In this document: positions 60,279-64,000 of the stretch, one piece after another | Layout of the letters: every line of letters begins with the position of its first letter | Numbering within the stretch: the first letter of the stretch is position 1 | Source: Streptomyces physcomitrii | GTDB taxonomy: Bacteria; Actinomycetota; Actinomycetes; Streptomycetales; Streptomycetaceae | DNA: 64,000 nt | Direction of reading: 5' to 3' | Assembly: GCF_012273655.1 (NCBI RefSeq) | Contig: NZ_JAAWWP010000003.1 | Coordinates: forward strand, 372,001 to 436,000 | The notes under the pieces: model-generated | The model's database searches: none | Told to the model about the DNA's origin: nothing | The model's input: only the letters and a program-made list of their open reading frames with translations | Program-made: the position numbers and the translations under genes

Positions 60279-60611
60279 TCACTCGGCGATGAAGTCCTCG
60301 AGGTCGCGGATGAGCGCGGCCTTGGGCTTGGCGCCGACGATGGTCTTGGCGACCTCACCACCCTGGTAGACGCTGAGGGTCGGGATGGACATGACCCCGT
60401 AGCGCGCGGCCGTGTTGGGGTTCTCGTCGATGTTGAGCTTGACGATCTCGATCTTGTCCCCGTGCTCGGCGGCGATGGCCTCGAGGGAGGGGGCGATCTG
60501 GCGGCAGGGTCCGCACCAGGCGGCCCAGAAGTCCACCAGCACGGGCTTCTCGTTCTTGAGTACGTCCTGCTCGAAGGTCTCGTCGGTGACGACCTTGAGG
60601 TTGCCGGCCAC
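60279..60611 (-). CDS. trxA: thioredoxin
   Basis: 110 residues, with the redox motif W32-C-G-P-C36 in FWAAWCGPCRQIAP and cis-Pro in MSIPTLSVY. It reduces cytoplasmic protein disulfides and is recycled by the thioredoxin reductase encoded 44 bp upstream. It is cotranscribed with trxB from the sigma-R type promoter. Confidence 0.97.
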   Translation of the reverse strand: MAGNLKVVTDETFEQDVLKNEKPVLVDFWAAWCGPCRQIAPSLEAIAAEHGDKIEIVKLNIDENPNTAARYGVMSIPTLSVYQGGEVAKTIVGAKPKAALIRDLEDFIAE

Positions 60612-60655
60612 GGCGGGCTCCTTAGATGTTGTGCGGCGGGGGTGTACGAGGTGGA

Positions 60656-61621
60656 TCAGACGGCGGCTGCGGCCACGGCCGCCTCGCCGTCGGTGAGCGC
60701 GGCGAGGTAGCGCTCCGCGTCCAGAGCGGCCGAGCAGCCGGTACCGGCCGCGGTGATCGCCTGGCGGTAGGTGTGGTCCACGACGTCTCCGGCGCCGAAG
60801 ACGCCGGTGAGGTTCGTACGGGTGGACGGGGACTGGACCACGAGGTAGCCCTCGTCGTCGAGGTCGAGCTGACCCTTGAAGAGTTCGGTGCGCGGGTCGT
60901 GGCCGATCGCGATGAACAGGCCGGTCACCGGGAGCGCGGAGGTCTCGCCCGTCTTGACGTTGCGGAGTGTCAGGCCGGAGAGCTTCTGGTCGCCCTGGAC
61001 CTCGGCCACCTCGCTGTCCCAGATGAAGGAGATCTTCGGATCGGCGAAGGCTCGCTCCTGCATCGCCTTGGACGCGCGGAGCGAGTCACGGCGGTGGACG
61101 ATCGTCACCGACTTCGCGAAGCGGGAGAGGAAGGTCGCCTCCTCCATCGCGGTGTCACCGCCGCCGATGACGGCGATGTCCTGGTCGCGGAAGAAGAAGC
61201 CGTCACAGGTAGCGCACCAGGAGACGCCGCGTCCGGAGAGCGCGTCCTCCTTCGGCAGGCCGAGCTTGCGGTGCTGGCTGCCGGTCGCCACGATGACGGC
61301 CTTCGCCTGGTGGACCGTGCCCACGGTGTCGGTGACGGTCTTGATCTCGCCGGAGAGGTCGACCGAGACGATGTCGTCGGCCACCAGCTCGGCGCCGAAG
61401 CGCTCGGCCTGGGCACGCATCCCGTCCATGAGGTCGGGGCCCATGATGCCGTCCTGGAAGCCGGGGAAGTTCTCCACCTCGGTGGTGTTCATGAGCGCAC
61501 CACCAGCGGTGACGGCGCCCTCGAATACCAGCGGCTTGAGCGAGGCGCGCGCGGTGTACAGCGCTGCCGTGTAGCCGGCAGGCCCGGAGCCGATGATGAT
61601 CACGTTACGAACGTCGGTCAC
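60656..61621 (-). CDS. trxB: thioredoxin reductase (NADPH)
   Basis: 321 residues. The FAD motif is [15 protein letters not shown], the redox pair is Cys136-A-T-Cys139 ([11 protein letters not shown]), and the NADPH motif is [11 protein letters not shown]. It transfers electrons from NADPH to TrxA. The GTG at 61621 ([11 protein letters not shown]) has AAGGAATC upstream; the upstream frame is excluded because the promoter lies within it. Confidence 0.97.
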   Translation of the reverse strand: MTDVRNVIIIGSGPAGYTAALYTARASLKPLVFEGAVTAGGALMNTTEVENFPGFQDGIMGPDLMDGMRAQAERFGAELVADDIVSVDLSGEIKTVTDTVGTVHQAKAVIVATGSQHRKLGLPKEDALSGRGVSWCATCDGFFFRDQDIAVIGGGDTAMEEATFLSRFAKSVTIVHRRDSLRASKAMQERAFADPKISFIWDSEVAEVQGDQKLSGLTLRNVKTGETSALPVTGLFIAIGHDPRTELFKGQLDLDDEGYLVVQSPSTRTNLTGVFGAGDVVDHTYRQAITAAGTGCSAALDAERYLAALTDGEAAVAAAAV

Positions 61622-61688
61622 GGCTTGATTCCTTGTCTCTGGCGACTGCGTACTCCCGGCGGGATCCTTGAGTCCTCCCACCCGACCC

Positions 61689-61715
61689 AACGGATCCTAC
61701 GGGGCGTGCATTCCC
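61689..61715 (-). promoter_or_regulatory. sigma-R type promoter of trxB-trxA
   Basis: On the minus strand GGGAAT (61715-61710), then exactly 18 nt, then GTT (61691-61689), about 70 bp before the trxB start. GGAAT-N18-GTT is the disulfide-stress sigma-R consensus, and trxB is a known sigma-R target in S. coelicolor. Confidence 0.85.
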
Positions 61716-61809
61716 GAGGGGACCGCCCGTTCACGGGTCCGGGCAAGTGCGCCGGAAAGTGTGTCGGAGACCACCGCGACGACAGAGGGGGATGCGGAGG
61801 GCCGCGGCC

Positions 61810-62835
61810 TCAGCGCCGTGCGTAGGAATCCGTGGAGAGGATCTCACCGCTCGCCGTCTTGCCCTGGTCGACGCAGGAAGCATCCACCACATAGGCCGAG
61901 ACCTGCTTGGCGTCGGAGGGGTGGGGCAGCACGACGAGGTACGCGGGCTTGCCCTGATAGGTGCCCTGCTCGGCGGCGAGCGGCGCGTTCTTGCGGCCGA
62001 TGCCCTTTTCGACGCAGGAGGGAATCTTCACCGCGGGCAGCTCCTGGCGCAGAGGCGCGTCGGACGGAGCGTCCGGGCTCGACTTCACGTCGAAGGAGGG
62101 AGTCGACTGCTTGGGCGAGGGAACGGCCTTCTCGCCGTCCAGGAGCTTACCGACCCGCGACTCCATGGTGGAGTCGGAGAAGGTGGTCCCCTTGTGCTGG
62201 TTCTCCGCCGTGGTCTGCGAACCGTCATCGTCCTGACCACCGACCACCTGGAACAGCAGACCCCCGAGGCCCAGCGCGGCCACGGTGAAGACGGCTCCGA
62301 GAGCGACCACCCGGCGGCGACCGGCGCGACGCCCACCACGGCCGGGTCCGGTGGTGCCCTTGGCGCGTCCCGCGGGCCGGTACCCGGAGGAAGCCTTCGA
62401 TGTTTCACGTGAAACATGGCTGCCCTTGCGACCCGGGCGTGCCGGGTTCTGGACATCCAGCTCGGCGTCCTTGTCGTGCGCGCTCGCGCCGGATGCCGAG
62501 GCGAGGGCGCCGGTCTCGGCGAGTCCCTCGATCTCCGGAGGGGTGACCGGCTCCGCCGAGGAACCGACCGTCTGGTCTTCCGGCGCGGTGGCGGCGAGCA
62601 GGGCTTCGGCGGCCAGGGCCGCGTCGATCCGCTCGGCGACATCCACCGGCATGGGCGTGGACGGGGGAAGGGTGCCGAGGAGCCCGCGGATCTCCTCCAG
62701 AGACGCGTGCACATCCCGGCAGTCCGCGCAGGACTCCAGGTGCCGATGAATCTCCTCGCTGCGGGCAGGCGTCAGCAGGCCCTCGGTGAGATCGGAGATC
62801 TCGGTGACGTCCGGATGCTCAGCTGCCCCGGTCAC
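61810..62835 (-). CDS. anti-sigma factor with zinc-finger-type domain, partner of SigM
   Basis: 341 residues. The N-terminal ZAS-like domain carries HRHLESCADCRDV (H-x3-C-x2-C). A cytoplasmic linker follows, then one membrane helix (about 175-195, VVALGAVFTVAALGLGGLLFQ). The extracytoplasmic part has conserved SYARR at the end. It probably holds SigM inactive at the membrane until an envelope or redox signal. The GTG overlaps the sigM stop (GTGA). A perfect parS lies within its coding frame (VSRET codons) at 62402-62415. Confidence 0.9.
   Translation of the reverse strand: MTGAAEHPDVTEISDLTEGLLTPARSEEIHRHLESCADCRDVHASLEEIRGLLGTLPPSTPMPVDVAERIDAALAAEALLAATAPEDQTVGSSAEPVTPPEIEGLAETGALASASGASAHDKDAELDVQNPARPGRKGSHVSRETSKASSGYRPAGRAKGTTGPGRGGRRAGRRRVVALGAVFTVAALGLGGLLFQVVGGQDDDGSQTTAENQHKGTTFSDSTMESRVGKLLDGEKAVPSPKQSTPSFDVKSSPDAPSDAPLRQELPAVKIPSCVEKGIGRKNAPLAAEQGTYQGKPAYLVVLPHPSDAKQVSAYVVDASCVDQGKTASGEILSTDSYARR
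62402..62415. promoter_or_regulatory. parS: parS site inside the anti-sigma factor gene
   Basis: Perfect GTTTCACGTGAAAC, about 12.4 kb right of oriC, lying in coding sequence and read as VSRET on the minus strand. Confidence 0.93.
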
Positions 62836-63545
62836 GCGCGTCCACCTCCACCCTTCATTGCCGCGGGCCCCCCGGGCCCACTGTCCTGAGAACTGTCTGC
62901 GGATGGGACGGAGCTCCCTGCCGCTCGGTTCCGTTCTCGGGAGGAGGTTTTCTTTCCGGCCGAGCGATCCGCGTCACCCCGTAGATGGGAGAGGAGCGGG
63001 ACCAGCCTCGCCCGACCGCGGGCGCACCGGCTCTTCACCGTGCCGACCGGCACCCCGAGGGCCTCTGCCGCCTCGGCCACCGGATAGCCCTGCATGTCCA
63101 CGAGGACGAGGGCGGCGCGCTGGTCGAGCGGCAGGGTGCCGAGCGCCTCGATGAGCTGGCGGTGCAGATCATTGCGCTCCGCGGGGGCGGCCGCCGATTC
63201 ATGGGGTTCGAGCAGCTGCTCCAGCCGCTCGTCGTCGTCGATGGGGGAGGTCTTCCGGGAGGACGCCTTGCGGACCCGGTCCAGGCAGGCGTTCACGACG
63301 ATGCGGTGCAGCCAGGTCGTGACCGCGGACTGGCCCCGGAAGGTGTGCGCCGCGCGGTAGGCGGAGACGAGAGCGTCCTGGACGGCGTCGGCGGCCTCTT
63401 CGCGGTCTCCCAGGGTGCGCAGGGCCACGGCCCAGAGCCGGTCGCGATGCCGCCGCACCAGCTCGCCGAAGGCCTCTCCGTCGCCCGCTACATGGCGGGA
63501 CAGGAGCTCCTGGTCGCTGACGCCGTGGTCCACGGCCTCTTCCAC
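62832..63545 (-). CDS. sigM: ECF RNA polymerase sigma factor SigM
   Basis: 237 residues. Region 2 has FGELVRRHRDRLWAVALRTLGDREEAADAVQDALVSAY, and region 4 has LPLDQRAALVLVDMQGYPVAEAAEALGVPVGTVKSRCARGR. An unusual Ser/Gly-rich tail of about 45 residues follows. SigM in Streptomyces is an ECF factor controlled by the adjacent anti-sigma. The GTG at 63545 is preceded by GGGGGAGGG; a GTG four codons later is an alternative. The gap to the upstream gene is only 28 bp. Confidence 0.94.
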   Translation of the reverse strand: MEEAVDHGVSDQELLSRHVAGDGEAFGELVRRHRDRLWAVALRTLGDREEAADAVQDALVSAYRAAHTFRGQSAVTTWLHRIVVNACLDRVRKASSRKTSPIDDDERLEQLLEPHESAAAPAERNDLHRQLIEALGTLPLDQRAALVLVDMQGYPVAEAAEALGVPVGTVKSRCARGRARLVPLLSHLRGDADRSAGKKTSSRERNRAAGSSVPSADSSQDSGPGGPAAMKGGGGRA

Positions 63546-63573
63546 CCTCCCCCTCCCCCCTTCGGCGCTGCCC

Positions 63574-64000
63574 TCAGCCAGTGAACTTCACTTCGGTGAT
63601 TCCCTGCTTGTACCCCGCCTTGCTGTACTCATCTCCGCCGGAATACGGAATCGCGGTCAGCCAGACGAGGACGTACCGCGCCTTGACGGGCTTGTCGGCC
63701 GAGAAGCGGAGCGTGGAGCCGTCCGTCTTCCCGTCCGCGATCTTCCGCAGGGAGTCCAGCGAAGCCGAGGGCGAGAGCGAATCGGTCGCGTACAGGGAAC
63801 CGGCGGTGTCCGCACCGCTGTAGTGCAGTCCGACCGAGGCGCCCGACACATCCCGCTCGCCGCCGAGATCGTAGACGATCCCGAGGCCCTTCTTATAGGG
63901 GGCGAGGGTCGGTCCGCCGGTGTACGAGTACGTGCGCCAGTACGTGCTGGGGTTCTCGTCGTGGGTCAGGCGGACGTCATCCGGGTGCTGGGGCTTGCCG
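63574..64000 (-). CDS. C-terminal domain of a membrane (pseudo)kinase-like protein, start outside window
   Basis: The visible 141 codons form a beta-rich discoidin-like domain (DDVRLTHDENPSTYWRTYSY; GLGIVYDLGGERDVSGASV; ARYVLVWLTAIP; ITEVKFTG). In actinobacteria such a domain ends the pseudokinase encoded with MurJ/MviN, which in Streptomyces is a separate gene upstream of sigM. That identity is inferred from domain and position, as the kinase part lies outside the window. Confidence 0.7.
   Translation of the reverse strand, partial: GKPQHPDDVRLTHDENPSTYWRTYSYTGGPTLAPYKKGLGIVYDLGGERDVSGASVGLHYSGADTAGSLYATDSLSPSASLDSLRKIADGKTDGSTLRFSADKPVKARYVLVWLTAIPYSGGDEYSKAGYKQGITEVKFTG

Overview
The window is a 64-kb piece of a Streptomyces chromosome around the replication origin. 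Base composition is very GC-rich, starts are often GTG, and the gene order (fhaA-fhaB-PP2C-SEDS-PBP-PASTA kinase; DUF881-crgA; gyrA-gyrB-recF-gnd-dnaN-oriC-dnaA-rpmH-rnpA-yidD-yidC-jag-rsmG-parA-parB-trxA-trxB-sigM) is the conserved core of that genus. The species cannot be named from sequence alone.

Layout. 1-1700: end of an azoreductase gene and tRNA-Leu(CAG). 1.7-9.8 kb: envelope signalling operon (two FHA proteins, PP2C phosphatase, SEDS protein, class B PBP, PASTA kinase). 10-17 kb: two class E sortases, a glutamine amidotransferase of the TrpG/PabA family, DUF881, crgA, rhomboid protease and cyclophilin, with a cluster of DnaA boxes between crgA and the rhomboid gene. 17-26.4 kb: DUF5324 protein, tRNA-Ala(TGC), an HTH regulator, a second Ser/Thr kinase, a gene-poor kilobase, two secreted proteins, a DLW-39 peptide and a phosphotransferase-like protein. 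26.5-37.5 kb: a complete type I-E CRISPR-Cas locus (cas3-cse1-cse2-cas7-cas5-cas6e-cas1-cas2, minus strand) with an array at each end. 37.5-39.1 kb: the 3' remnant of an acyl-CoA dehydrogenase gene, a hemerythrin-like protein and tRNA-Ile(GAT). 39.2-53 kb: DUF3566, gyrA, gyrB, DUF721, recF, gnd, dnaN, oriC and dnaA, all on the minus strand. 53.1-60.2 kb: rpmH to parB and an acetyltransferase, plus strand. 60.3-64 kb: trxA, trxB, anti-sigma factor, sigM and the end of a membrane protein, minus strand.

Genes on both sides of oriC (about 49.56-50.14 kb, about twenty DnaA boxes) mostly run away from it, so they are transcribed with the forks. Four exact parS sites lie within 13 kb to the right of oriC, two of them inside coding frames, and a one-mismatch parS lies 32 kb to the left. 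Together the window holds initiation (DnaA, oriC, DnaN), segregation (ParA, ParB, parS), topology (gyrase), cell-wall growth and its phosphorylation control, and thiol stress (a sigma-R type promoter before trxB).

The most unusual part is the CRISPR-Cas island, sitting in core chromosome between the two tRNA genes left of gyrA. Its two arrays run outward from the cas genes and share a 39-nt leader block. At array 1 that block contains the last codons and stop of cas2. At array 2 the same block, with the same reading frame, lies in front of the array on the cas3 side, which looks like a copied cas2 tail plus leader. The far end of array 1 decays step by step in exact repeat register.
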